DNA of 21,598 bases from Tetrahymena elliotti 4EA (taxonomy: Eukaryota; Ciliophora; Oligohymenophorea; Hymenostomatida; Tetrahymenidae). Each line of letters begins with the position of its first letter. Position 1 is the stretch's first letter. The notes beneath the pieces were generated by a model, which was given only the letters and a program-made list of their open reading frames with translations, had not been told where the DNA came from and searched no databases. This document shows, one piece after another, positions 10,401 to 21,598 of the stretch. The stretch lies in contig JH720335.1 of assembly GCA_000231825.2 (NCBI GenBank), forward strand, positions 736,061 to 757,658, read 5' to 3'. Position numbers and translations under genes: made by a program.

Positions 10401-13400
10401 TGCTTGTTAATTTTAAATGTGAGATAAGTAATTAGATATACTTTATGGAGAAATATTAGAACATTCCACTATATTTAAAGATTATAAGAATACTTATTGT
10501 TGCTTCTTAGATGTTATACTACTTATGTTTGTTTGGCTTATGTCAATTTTAATTAATTTTTTTAAGTTTGTAGATTATAGCAAGCTTTCAAAACCTTCAT
10601 TAGTTATTTATTAGCATTAAGAAATATCTAAAAATTTTAAATGTATAAAACTACTGTTTTTTGATAAATTTTTCAAGACAGTATCATCTATGTTTGTTGC
10701 TCTTAGACTTAGTATATTTATGTGAAGCAATTTTGTTTATTTAGAAAATTTTTCTAAAACTTACAAATTTTTATCAGTTAATTTATTCACCCAGCTAAAG
10801 AATGTTGATGTTTATGATTGTTTTGATTATGTTTTTTAATTCATGCTAATATTTTTGCTTGAACGAGGAGATAAACTGTTACCTAAGTTTGTTTGTGATA
10901 GATTTTAAATTGAAGAATGGAAGGCTTAATGAGAAGTGATATAATTTATATTTTGATTTGATTGTATTTAGGATTTTAAAAATGATTGAGATCTTATGCT
11001 TTATTCAAAGGATTCTTCTTTTATTATTCCTGATTCAGGTTAATAAAAAGCTTCATCAATATTAGAAATTTAAACTACAGAAGTTAGATTACAGCAAGAA
11101 GTTAAAGAAGATTGAGGGTCACTTTAGTTCATTTCAACTAAGTTTTTTCTAAGGATATTTTGCTTCTAAATATATTCCAATTATTTGAGAATATTATCTG
11201 ATGTATATGGAAAGTAATGAAAATAGGCATTTTAATTTTATTTAACTAAACTATTTTGTGATTCATTATTAGAACTCCATTTATTATTAGCCATATTAGC
11301 ATACTCGATAGACAATGCACTGCTTGCTTATTGTAAAATGACCTTTTAATCTAAGATGGTCAAATTTGTATATGAAGAGTGTAAATGAGGCTTTCTATCA
11401 AAAGCAAGAAGCATTTCCTATTCTGTTTAATGAATGTTTTCAGAATTAGAAGTTTATAAGTTTCCGTTTGATAAAATCTTTGATTAAATTTTATCGTTTT
11501 TCATATTGTGATAGCCCTTAGACAAAATACCTTCAAAGTCTAAATGAGTAAGTACAGGTAGAATTTCATGTGCAGCCTTTTAAAGGAAAATCTCTAACCC
11601 TTTTTAAGTTAAGTTTCTACAAAAGCAAAAAATCAAAGTTGAAAGATTATTCAAATAAGGGCAAGAAACTAATTCTAGCATGCATTTGTCATCAAATTCA
11701 GAGTATGAAAAATCCAAAATAATTATTTATTTTAAAAAGGGATATTTAAAAAGAGAACAAAATGTTTATTAGGAGAGAGCTTCATATTTTAAATTAAGCA
11801 TTTTCAAAGACTCGGTGTTGTGATCAAGAGCAACAAAGACAGATGAAGAAACATCTTTTGAGCTTGAAAGATCTAATTCTTTGAGATTTTGTACTTATTT
11901 CGAAAGTAAAAATTTAATTAAACTTTCCTCTTCAATTTAAGCAGAAACGCCTACATTTTTCATATATTCTAACTTCAATATTTAAAGGCAAGGGTCATTT
12001 TTATTTGATATTTTATCAAAAAAGTAAGTTGCTCCTTCTTTACTAAATAAATCAAAATTTAAATAAACAATACTGTCTGAATCTTCAATAGAGCAAACTT
12101 AACTTGAACTATTCTAAAAAAACGATGAAAGAGATCGTTTTTCAGGTTCACTAAGATCCATTTCTGAGTCCATAAAAGAAGTTTCTTAGAATTGGTTAGA
12201 AACTCTTTAAATATTTGATTTGTTACTTTCGCATGAGAAATCTGATGAATTTTTTGTAGGCTGATAAGGATGATTAAGTAATTAAAAAAGCTAATCTAAA
12301 ATGACACCATCTAGCATCAATTCATGTTTGAAGTATTTTACATAAACCTCAAAAAGCCTTTTCTTTCTTTTATTAACAGCAAGTAGAACTAGTTATTAAC
12401 GAGAGCTTTATTAAAAATCATGCTTACTCTTCTTAGATGTAAGAAGTATTTTAACTCTTTACTTATCTTTTAAATACTACTTAAACTCAATAAAATTATT
12501 AGCATAAAATCTAAATGTATTGATTTCAAATTAAAGTTCCACTTCATTCAATCCAGTATTCCTCATCAAACCCTCTCTGTCATGAGTGTTGATAAGAATC
12601 TCAACGTTTTTTTGATCTTTTTGCAAGAATAAATCAGTTTCTTATGAATTAACTGGAATTAAGAATTCTTCAAGCAGGAAATTATACCAGATCCCTTTAT
12701 AAACTACCCAGTCATTAAACTTAATAACTCCTTCACCAAAAAATTAACCATTCCTAAACTATCCTTCATAAACCCAATCATTTTAAAAAAAATAAAACAC
12801 ACCATATCCATGTGGAAGATCATTATCCCACTATCCTTCATACACCAAAGCCTTAATAACCTCTCTTTCTCCTTCAATCAACTTATAAAGAGACCCTAAA
12901 ATAATATAAAAAGTAAATTAATATTTTAAAACATTTTGTTTGATTTATCTACCTTCTCCATGACGTAAAATTCTTCCATCTTCCATCTTCATGTAAGATC
13001 CTTAATTTTAAGTAAAAAAATATTCATTGATCAACTTGAAACATTAATAATAAATCTACCTTCATAGATAAGCAGTTTTATGGTGTAGTTGATAATGCAG
13101 GTGTTATCTTACTTTAATTCTATGATAGGAGGAAAAATCTTATGATGAGGAACTATGATGTTGCTTAAGACAATCTTATCTAATTGGCATATAAGACAGA
13201 GCTTTACAGAAGATATACGATCTATTTCTTTTATTTGAAGAAGCTCTGCTAAAATGTTGATTGGTTGATAAAGATGGTTCTTAAGAATATAGTTATTATC
13301 TTTTATTAAATACTTATTTATATTCATTTTTTATGCATATTTATATGCCTAATTCTTATCTCTAAGAATTTATTGAATTTAATACTTTTGAAATTTTTAT

Positions 13401-15998
13401 CTTACAAGCTCTATCTCTAACAAAATAAGACCAACTGTGTACAGATCAGATTTAAAAGGGTCATGTTCTATAATGTATTATTTTGGTTATGCGGAGTGAG
13501 CATCTCTAATAATAGGAGAAAAATAAAGCTAAGTACCAGCTATATTTTATTGTATAGAAAAGCAATCAGTTCCAGGAATAAAATTTTTTATTAACTGATG
13601 ACTGCCTATTTCTTCAGAAATACCAAAATCAGCCAAAAAGTAATTACCATTACTAACTAATATATTATCAAGCTTTAAATCTCTATGAACAACACACATA
13701 TTATGCATAGATAAGACATTTACTATAAGCTGAATGCATATCTATCTATACTTTTCATCACTTATTTCTGATTCGTCTGCATACACTTAATTCTTCAGTG
13801 AACCATCTGCTAATTCCATTTCTATTACTTCTATTTATTTCTTGCTAAATGTATCTCTGAATTTAAAGGTATTGTAAGCCATAATACTATTTGCAGTTAA
13901 TGTATTCAATCTATCAAGGAAACTTATTTTACAATAAATCTATTTAAATTATTTTATTTCCTTAAATTTATTTTTAATTTTACGCTGATTCATCTTGAGT
14001 TATTCCATAATGAATTTTAAGAGCTCTAATATATCCTTCTGGTGTAGTAGCTCTAAGAACAAGTCCATACGAACCACTTCCTATTTCTAAAAGATCACTG
14101 TATTATTTACTCATAAGAATGCCACGTATTTTTTCTTTATTTTCCTATCTCTTCAAGTCTCCACCATAAACCAAACCAACATGAATATCTTCCACGTTTA
14201 CTTTTTAATTTGGATTAAACCCATAACCATTATGGCTTTCTATTACTTTTAAATTACTACTATGATTCTTGGTATTGCTTCTGGAATCTGATATCTTAGA
14301 AATCCCCTGACTTATTTATCCCTTTCTTGTATCTGGTTTTTCAATTTTATTGCTGCTTTTATACATATATTCTGTTTAATCTTATAAAAGCTAATCTTTT
14401 TTAGTTAATTCTACTGTCTCATCAATCAAGAAATTTCTATGCTAATTTTACTTTTTATCTTTCTTTTCTGTTGAATTTTATTTTTAAATTTCTGTTTTAA
14501 GTACAACTGTTTCATTGAACTTGATTTCTTCTTCATTTTATTCATAATCGCCTATACTCTTTATTTTCAAAAAAAAATAAACAAACAATTTAATTTAAGA
14601 TTATTTTTTTACTGGATTTGTTTTACTGATGTATTTATTACTCAAAGAGACATCCTTTTCATTTGATGTATGTTTTTTTCTTTAAGCTCTATCTAAGTAT
14701 TGCTCTGTATAAAATTAATGCAATTTATGCTTTATATTTTTTGCTTCTGTAGGTTTAGGTGAGTAGATTTCTGAAGAGGAATTAGAAGAATCACTCTACT
14801 CTGTGATGTTATTTTATGTAATTGTATGTTATGTTTACTATTCTTAATCTGTTGTGTTCATAATACCTGATAAAATGTCTTCATTTTCTTCAAAGACAGT
14901 ATTACCACAAATACTAGCCTCTGAAAGTGTGTTTTAATTTTTATTTTTAAGCAAAGACATTTATGATATTTAATTATTATTGTTATTACATATAGACATA
15001 AATTTATTATAATCTTCTTACATATCGTCTTGTAGACATATAGAATTTCTTTTAGGATCATTTATACTTGAAAAAGGGAGAAATAACAACTATTAACTTT
15101 TAAATGTCCCTTTCTGTGGTTGCTAATTCTAAAGTAAATGTAATTTTTTACTTCCTCGTTTACTAATTTTTGAAATAGGTGAATCATCAAATGAATTCGT
15201 ACTAGATATACTACCAAGTGTTTAAGCTTGCAATAGTTATTATTTAACTCTTGCTTCAATTTTATCTTTCGAGATTTTGATAACTTTTTTAGAGCGACAT
15301 AGGGAAGCGCTACTTTCTGAATTTTGTATATTTTAGATACTAGTATTAGCATAGCTTGAAAATTATTAATTCTATTCATCCAATTTGTAGTTATTTTTTC
15401 CATTAATTGAAGGTCTAATCCTATTCTAAGTGTTTAAAATCTTCTTAATTGAAAGTTGATTTTATAATTGCTCCTAGCTAGGTATTTGCAAAGGGAATAC
15501 TACCCCTACCAGACTACTTCTTTTAGGGCAAAATTATGAATAATTAGGATTGAAACTTTATCTTCTGTTTAATTATTTATAGATTTATTAAGGGTCTATT
15601 GTTTGTTATTTAAGAGAGTCTCTTTTCATCATATTTTAATTATAATAATTGATTTCTAGTGCCTCATAAACTCCACTTCCATTCCCACTTTGGGAAGAAG
15701 ATTGATTGGAAGAACTACCCATCATAGAATTTGAGTCTAATGTTTCATCTTTTTTGATTTCTAATTAAGTATTTGGGCAATAAATTTATTCATTATTATT
15801 AGCCATAGTTTTTTCTTCTTCCTCATATTTCTCATTAGCATTATTATATTAATCATAATCATCAAAGTATTCTTCTTCATCGCATTACATATTGTTATAA
15901 TTGTAAAAATTTTATTAATGATCTTGATCTTCAATATTCCCTTCTCCATATTCATTCAGTGATTATTTATCACTCGTGTTGAGTGTGGTATTATTCAT
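7479..15998 (-). CDS. Giant protein kinase-MORN-leucine-rich repeat fusion protein
   Basis: Thirteen exons totalling 7,548 nt give 2,515 residues: 15998-14613, 14558-13984, 13922-13060, 13000-12953, 12895-10356, 9994-8907, 8848-8651, 8592-8389, 8335-8231, 8170-7943, 7887-7783, 7737-7627 and 7575-7479. All phases agree, the stop is TGA, and an in-frame TGA lies 12 nt before the start ATG. Residues 1 to about 600 are low-complexity, rich in Asn, Gln and Ser with acidic runs. The kinase domain spans about 616-900: glycine loop GSGSYG 622-627, ATP lysine 643 in RALKIH, probable helix-C Glu 652, HRDLKLDN 733-740, DFG 752-754, and SP at 789-790 where APE is usual. It should be active. MORN repeats (VYEGQW, WVYEGQF, VVYKGIW) span about 940-1030. 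LRRs are scattered from about 1280 and continuous from about 2150 to the end. MORN repeats often bind membranes and LRRs bind proteins, so a signalling kinase held at a membrane or cortical site is an inference. The acceptor of intron 2 was chosen because it restores the helix-C pattern. Confidence 0.88.
7627..8848 (-). repeat. Row of phase-2 exons, one or two LRRs each
   Basis: Exons 7-12 of the large kinase gene are 198, 204, 105, 228, 105 and 111 nt long. Each is flanked on both sides by phase-2 introns. Most boundaries fall at the same point of the repeat, just before a Trp, as in DFSR|WRD, LSN|WGE, LQE|WGK and NFDR|WGY. A repeat unit is about 35 residues of the ribonuclease-inhibitor kind, with a core like IxDxxIxxLAxxIxxLxxLxxLxLNF. 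Symmetric exons of this kind can be added or lost without changing the frame. Confidence 0.85.
9995..10355 (-). repeat. 361-nt intron holding a ~28-bp imperfect tandem repeat
   Basis: This is intron 5 of the large kinase gene (donor GTAAAC, acceptor AAATAG, phase 0 on both sides). On the + strand about ten to twelve degenerate copies of a unit near AAAAATCATTAAATNATNATCTTAATAA follow each other, roughly from 10010 to 10350. The best copies are at about 10190-10250. Copies vary from about 26 to 46 bp. On the coding strand the stretch contains in-frame TGA codons, and its ends have clean splice signals, so it is intron rather than coding repeat. Replication slippage is the likely origin. Confidence 0.8.
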
Positions 15999-16806
15999 AT
16001 TTATAAATCAATTATAAATATTATTAAGCACTAAAAATATAAACACTTTTTTATAATTTGTGATTAACAAACAAACAATTAGAAATTAGTAATCCAATAA
16101 TAGTAATATTCATCTAATTATAAACTAGGTTTTTTTCAAATTAAAAGTCATTTAAAATATAAACAAAATCTTTCAATTTTTCCAAAAATCATTTTTAATA
16201 ATAACGTTTAAGTTTTTTATTCAATTTCGGATTTATTTATTATGATGTTTTTTCTTTTGTTATGATGTATTTTATATCAAATGTTTTATTTGTCTGAGCA
16301 AAATTAAACATTTTTTTAAAAAAGATTATTTTACTGCACTTATTCAATCACCAAAATTATTTTAGTTTTATCATAACCAAACATAATTTCACTAAAAAAA
16401 TGCAAAGGTAGAAGATTTTATTTGTCATATTAAACTTTAAAATAAAAAATTTTCAAGACTGTTCAAATAGATTTTTTAAGAAAATTTAGAAGAAAAAAAT
16501 AAATTGTTTATATCAAGTTCTTTCGATGCTAATAATACTTTTAATTTTAAGTTAAAATTTAGGTTATTATTTCATAAATAAAAATTAAAGAAATAATAAG
16601 AATTTAATAGCGATGGATCAAATAAGAATAAAGCATTTTTTTTCTAGAGTTATGAAATTAATATTTACTTTATCCGATATGCATTTGAAAGTATTTTTTA
16701 TGTTTATTTTATAAATCAGCAAAATTGGTTTGAAGTATGATCTTAATCAATAATTAGACTGAGAGCTTGAATACTTATAGAATTATAAATAAAAAAGCTA
16801 AATTCA
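15999..16806. other. Intergenic spacer between divergent genes
   Basis: Upstream region of the large kinase gene on one side and of a plus-strand gene on the other. A frame starting at ATG 16613 (MDQIRIKHFFSRVMKLIF...) runs to a TGA after about 45 codons. It could be an early exon of the next gene, but no splice joining it in frame was found. The rest is A/T runs. Confidence 0.35.
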
Positions 16807-17258
16807 ATGGAAGGGAAATACTTTGATATTAATTTAGTTTACAAAGATTGTTAAACCTATGTAGAAAAGAATAAATATTTATAGATGATGTTATTTTTAG
16901 TTTGTAATCAATGTAAATATGTAATTAAAAAGAAATTTTTATGTTTTTATATTTAAGACAAACAGATTAAAGCTGGGAAAACATACATTCAATTAGTTGA
17001 TATTAATAGGAATGAGCTTCATTTTCAAATAAGCTTTTTATTAATATTATTGATAAACAATACAAAGAAAATTAATTAAATATAAAACCATTAGCTGACA
17101 AAAATTGAACAGATTTTTGAAAGTAGTTCTTTTTTTGGCTCATTTTGAAAAAAGTTGTTAAAAATTTAGGAAAGAAAGGAAGTATTTCTCTTCTATTACA
17201 AGTAGGCAATTAGGATAAATCATTTAGGCCTAGATAGCTCATAGAATTATAAAAGTGA
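16807..17258 (+). CDS. Tentative small gene or upstream exons of the next gene
   Basis: The frame from ATG 16807 (MEGKYFDINLVYKDC...) stays open to 17122. A 47-nt intron (17123-17169, GTAGTT...ATTTAG) removes an in-frame TGA at 17146, and a second exon 17170-17258 ends at TGA 17256. The predicted product is 134 residues with mixed hydrophobic and polar sequence, including CNQCKY and GKTYIQLVDINRNELHFQ. No family was recognised. The second exon is in the same frame as the next gene, whose ATG lies 47 open codons beyond this TGA. This could therefore be a separate small gene, or the 5' part of the next gene with one undetected intron. Composition looks coding, but the start and splicing are uncertain. 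Confidence 0.35.
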
Positions 17259-17396
17259 AGGCAATAATCCTCCAAAATTTATAAATCATTAAACCATAAT
17301 TATAAAAAATTACTTGTGAAAAGTAGATTAATTCTAAAAGGGAAACCATAAATCAGCTAATCATAGAAAATCGCATAAATAAGGGAAAAAATAAAT

Positions 17397-19336
17397 ATGA
17401 AAAAGAGGGGTAATAGTGTTAGCATTGTTCCGAATCTAATTTAGTATTCAAATATAGTTTTAAGCTTGGTAGAAATGTTTTTCTACATATTCAGTACTGT
17501 AACAATAGTGATAACTATGGTAGATCTACTTTAACAAAGCAATAAATATCTTTATTATGGAGTTACTATATTTGTACTCTACATGTTGCAAGGATTCTAT
17601 GGCTTTTTCAATCAAGATCTTGAAAAGGTCCATAGTTCTAAAGTCTCTTTATTCCTCAAGTTATTTTTTTTAGAGCATTTATCCTTGATTTACACTCGAA
17701 GAAACTCGCAGAATTTTTAAATTTCTAACGAAATATACTCTTCTGCTACGAGTTCATCATTCTTTCAAGTAAGTATTCTCAGATTCTACTTTCATATTTT
17801 TTTATTAGCAAATGCCTTTTAATATTTTAATTGCATTCATTTTTATTATTGACAATGCTAGTAAATTTGAATACTTATTAATAATTAATTGCCATTAATT
17901 AAATTTATATTCTTAGTAGTTATGAATAATAACGAAATATTTAATTTTTGAGTTTCTTCCAGTTTTTTAATAAAATAAACTGCTAAAAAATCATAAACAA
18001 ATAAGTACCCCAAATAAATTTAATTTCAAAGATTTGATCTTTATTAGCTACAAAATTCTAAATAAATAATATTATATAATAGGGCAGAATACTCAGCGTA
18101 GTTTGCATTTATTTATTATCATTCTATGGTCTATAGAGCAATAATTTAGATATTATATACTAACTCTCTATAGCTGCTACTTCTATAAATGTAGGTATAT
18201 ACAATCCATAGTTTTTCATGAAAGATGACACATGCTCAGAAGATTTATTTCATTATACAATTGAAGTTTATTCAAGATCTGCATTTTATTCTGTCCTTTT
18301 CCTTGTAGAAAAGGATAAATCAGATTATCATTACAAAACCACTTAAACAATTATTGATTTCTTTATAACAGTAAAATAATTTGCACTTTAATAACAATAA
18401 TAATCTAATATATTTTTATTTAATTAAAAGTTCCTAATTATAGCATTCTCAATCACAATTTTATAGCTATTATATAATTTGATAATAAGAAGACTTCCTA
18501 TATTCGATAGTCTTGTAGGATCTGTTCATCTATTTATAAATTGCATATATTTAAGATACCCATCAAACATTGCTGTATAAAAACATAAATTGCTATTCAT
18601 GAAGCATTCTTCATATATTATAAATCCTTAAATCGTTATTCTTAGTGCTTTGCATCGTTTAGCAGAATGTATCGGATTTTTTTTCATGTACTATAAATAC
18701 CTAGACTTATCACCAAGTTAATCTAGTGCAATTAACACTCAAATTCGAATTTCTTAAGTCTCATCTGCTATCTACTCTTACATACTTTCTTTTTAAATTT
18801 TATATGTGATTGTTGCCCACTTTACAAACCTTAGAGATCCTCCTGATGATATAGACCTACTGATGATCAATAGAAAAAAGAATTAATCAAAAAACTAAGA
18901 TTAAACAAAAAGTAATGGATAAATGACTCGTACTTAATAAATATCAATAAATAATAAAGATAGTCATGACAATACTCTACTACCTATCTATGAAAACGAT
19001 AAAACGGATAAAGGAACAAAAGAAACATAAAGAGTTTTAACACAATAAAACCAAAATACTAATAACAATAACAACAACTATAATATCAACGCCAACTATA
19101 ATAATAGTAACAATGTTACAAATATAACTGAAAAAATACCAAAAATAAAAACTCATTAAAAAAAGCTATCCATGTTTGGATAAGTAAGTGCTCATGGAAA
19201 TTCACCCACTTCAACTGATAATGGCACTTTTATTTTTTAACAAGACTTTGAAGAAAATTAAGGTTTTTAAGCCTTGAAAATCTTCTCTCCTATCATAACT
19301 AAAAAAGTAAACTTTTCATTGTAGTAAATATCTTGA
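17397..19336 (+). CDS. Multi-pass membrane protein, possibly XK-related, with Asn-rich tail
   Basis: Five exons (17397-17768, 17809-17860, 17963-18004, 18048-18370, 18431-19336) give 564 residues; total is 1,695 nt with matched phases, stop TGA. Introns are 40, 102, 43 and 60 nt, with good acceptors (TTATTAG, CTTCCAG, TTATTAG) except the last (TTAAAAG). Hydrophobic segments lie near residues 20-43, 51-71, 84-100, 126-140, about 173-190, 264-283, 330-350 and 376-396. Residues from about 403 on are cytosolic-looking and hydrophilic, with an Asn tract (NTNNNNNNYNINANYNN) and many Lys, Gln and Thr. The early arrangement (helix with an Asp near its end, second helix, FLKLFFLEHLSLIYTRR, then QQMPFNILIAFIF) resembles XK-related proteins, some of which scramble phospholipids in animals. 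This likeness is weak and was not checked by alignment. The tiny exons 2 and 3 were placed by phase. The start ATG follows 46 open codons, so a longer N-terminus is possible. Confidence 0.75.
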
Positions 19337-20376
19337 TTAATTTTAAGATTTTTAATTTATTAACAATTCAGAATGTTGACAAAGTATTTTGAAGACTCAA
19401 ACAAAATACACTTAGGAATTTTATCAATCTTATTGACTCATAATCATTCATTCATTATTTATTGAGTTGATAATATCAAATTATTTTTATTCTATCTACA
19501 GTTTACTTCTATACAAATTCAAAAAATTTAATTTCACTTTTAATTCAAAATTAATAATCTACTTCAAATATTGTATATATTTTAATATTTGTAATTCGTA
19601 TTTACCTCTTATTCAAAGCTTTCTTTTTGTTATCTAACAATAAAACTACATTTAAATGTTCATTTATTTCTTTTTTACATTTTAAATTAAATCTTTTTTA
19701 CTGATTTTCTTAAAATATTTTTTAATTAATTTTTGTTTTATTTTCATCTTTTTAATCTGAAAAAACTATTTTTTAGAAATATTTAATTGGAAAAATTAAT
19801 CTATCTTTTTCTTTAGTTTTTTTTGATTTGGTTTTAAAAAAGAGTTAAAAAACAAAATTATTTTCTTTAGAAAACTTTTTCTCTTAAAAATAATTACAGT
19901 TTTTTATTAATTTAAAAATTGCTAAAACATAAAAAAGTTTTCATTTTAAATATCCATACTTAGAAAAAAACAAAATGCTATAAAAAAATTAATAATTTTC
20001 AAAAACTTCAATTATCAAAAGAAGGAGAATTTATTTGGGAGAAAAAAATTTTTTTACTTTAGATAAATTATTTTGAAGTTAATATAATAATCATCTCAAA
20101 ATATTCAAAAAAGAAAAAAAAGAAGATAAAATAGAAAAAAATGATTTAATAAAATTAAAATTATTTTTATGGTGTATCAGAGGTAATCTGAATTCTAATA
20201 ATTATCATATAAAGCTTATTTTTATAAAAAAAAAATTTAAAAAATCGCATTTAGAGAATCTGATTAGTGCTATAATAAATTTAGAGTAAGCTATTATATT
20301 TGAATTTTTATTTAAAATACTTAAGATCTCTTAGATTTAAACTATCAAATTTATTTCTTATTTTAAGAATATTAAA
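19337..20376. other. AT-rich intergenic spacer
   Basis: About 1 kb of T- and A-runs between two plus-strand genes. No coding frame, tRNA or clear repeat was recognised. Confidence 0.5.
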
Positions 20377-21179
20377 ATGAATAGTAATTAATTAGCCATA
20401 TATACAGATATATTCAGGGATAATTAAATTTATGATTTCGGAGGATTAAATTTAGCTCATGATTTCTCAAAATTCACTAAGCTTAGAAAATGTAAACTTT
20501 ATTTAAAGTAAAACATTTAATTTTAATAAATACTATGATAATTATTATTTTAATATAATAAATAAAAGAGGAAACAATATTGATGGATAGACTTTACCAA
20601 ATTTAATATCTCCTTTAATAAAATCTACTTCTCTAAGCTCTTTATGTCTCAATTTCTAGTAAAATTTTTATTATATTTTGCAAAAAAATATTTTATTTGA
20701 AAATAAAAAAAACAAATTTATTCATTGGAAAATTTATTTAAGTTAGTTTAGTCAATTAAAATTTTTCTAAAGATTTTTAATTACAAATAAAATAGTGGTA
20801 ATGGATTTGATAATTTCTCTGTTTTAGAGTTAAGAGCTTTTCTAAACACATGTACAAATCTTATCTAGTTAGATCTTAATTTAGAGTAAAAGTTTATTTT
20901 ATGTGATAGAATATAATAAAAAAAAATAACTTATTATTAATATTTATTTTTTTGGAATATGAAAAAATCAAGTGATTTAAAATTATTAATTATAGATCCA
21001 ATTTGATAACTAGATTTGTCAACAAAAACCTAGATTAGAAGATCTCAAAAATGACAAGATTAGTTAAATTTGCTTACTTATTTGATGATTATGAGGACCA
21101 TGACTACAATGATGATAATTTCGAAGAATAAGAAGAAGAAAATGAATAAGTTCTCGGAGTTGAAAACTAAAATAATTGA
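20377..21179 (+). CDS. Short leucine-rich repeat protein with acidic C-terminal tail
   Basis: Four exons (20377-20507, 20569-20658, 20796-20885, 20996-21179) give 164 residues; 495 nt in total, all introns phase 2, stop TGA. Introns are 61, 137 and 110 nt. The start MNSNQLAIYTDIFRDNQIYDFGGLNLAHD leads into LRRs. Exons 2 and 3 are each exactly 90 nt (30 residues), one repeat per exon: GNNIDGQTLPNLI...LSSLCLNF and GNGFDNFSVLELRAFL...LIQLDLNLE. The last exon starts with a basic segment (QKISKMTRLVKF) and ends in an acidic tail rich in Asp, Glu and Asn. There is no kinase domain, signal peptide or membrane segment. It resembles the tail of large ciliate LRR proteins, so it may be a stand-alone fragment of that class. 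An upstream exon cannot be excluded. LRRs imply protein binding; the partner is unknown. Confidence 0.7.
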
Positions 21180-21598
21180 TTTAAAAAAAATAAAATAAAA
21201 CAAACTAAGAGGAAAAATATAAATACTATTTTTAAGTAGTAGTTAAATATAAATCATTTCATATCAAATAACAAATTACTAAATAAAGAAATTGAGAAAA
21301 GTTATGTTAATTAATTATTCTACAGAATTTTTCATAGCGAGTTGCTTGAAGATATGATATTTTCATCACATCATTTTATGATATAAAAAAATAAAATATT
21401 TTTTTTGATTGAATTCAGAAGATATGATGCTCTTCTACATTTAAATTCTAAGATTAAATTATTCAAAAAAAATTAATTATTTAATTTATTATAAAACCAA
21501 AATTTTAATTTTGAATATTATAATTAAATAATACATAAAATAAGCTTTTTAATTTTTTCAAAGAGCTTGAAATCAAATTTTCATTTGCTTTTCTATAA
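21180..21598. other. 3' flank, right edge
   Basis: AT-rich sequence after the last stop. No coding frame or RNA gene was seen. Confidence 0.45.

Noticed and set aside
14858..15955. Three standard-code frames of 64-113 codons on the minus strand
   Set aside because: All are out-of-frame shadows of the Asn/Gln-rich exon 1 of the large kinase gene, broken by TAA/TAG in the real frame only under the standard code.

Overview
This window looks like nuclear DNA of an oligohymenophorean, Tetrahymena-like ciliate. It is extremely AT-rich. Every long gene reads only if TAA and TAG encode glutamine and TGA is the sole stop. The genes are cut by short GT...AG introns, mostly about 40-60 nt. Read with the standard code it gives only scraps; read with the ciliate code and spliced, it gives six multi-exon genes plus one weaker one. 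Exon lengths and intron phases add up to whole codons in every model given. No tRNA, rRNA, telomere, CRISPR array or transposon was seen. Splice sites and products were worked out by eye; no database search was run.

Layout, left to right: (1) 805-2106 (+), a small polytopic membrane protein resembling the plant TOM1/THH1 seven-helix family. (2) 3089-3883 (-), a clear CPSF30/Yth1 homologue with five CCCH zinc fingers and two C-terminal zinc knuckles, a core mRNA 3'-end processing factor. (3) 5315-6606 (+), an unrecognised Gln/Asn/Ser/Lys-rich protein. (4) 7479-15998 (-), a 13-exon gene for a protein of about 2,515 residues that joins a disordered N-terminus, a catalytically intact protein kinase domain, MORN repeats and a very long leucine-rich repeat region. 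(5) 16807-17258 (+), a tentative small gene or the upstream exons of the next one. (6) 17397-19336 (+), a multi-pass membrane protein with weak likeness to XK-related (XKR) proteins and an Asn-rich tail. (7) 20377-21179 (+), a short LRR protein with an acidic tail. Genes 1 and 2 converge, 2 and 3 diverge, 3 and 4 converge, 4 and 5 diverge. The spacers are AT-rich and largely featureless.

The genes do not form a pathway. The notable content is the kinase-MORN-LRR protein and the way it is built. Its 3' end is a row of small exons, each carrying one or two LRRs and all joined by phase-2 introns at the same repeat position. The unrelated-looking LRR gene at the right edge is built the same way. 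One intron of the large gene is 361 nt long, because it holds an imperfect tandem array with a unit of about 28 bp; its other introns are 45-61 nt.
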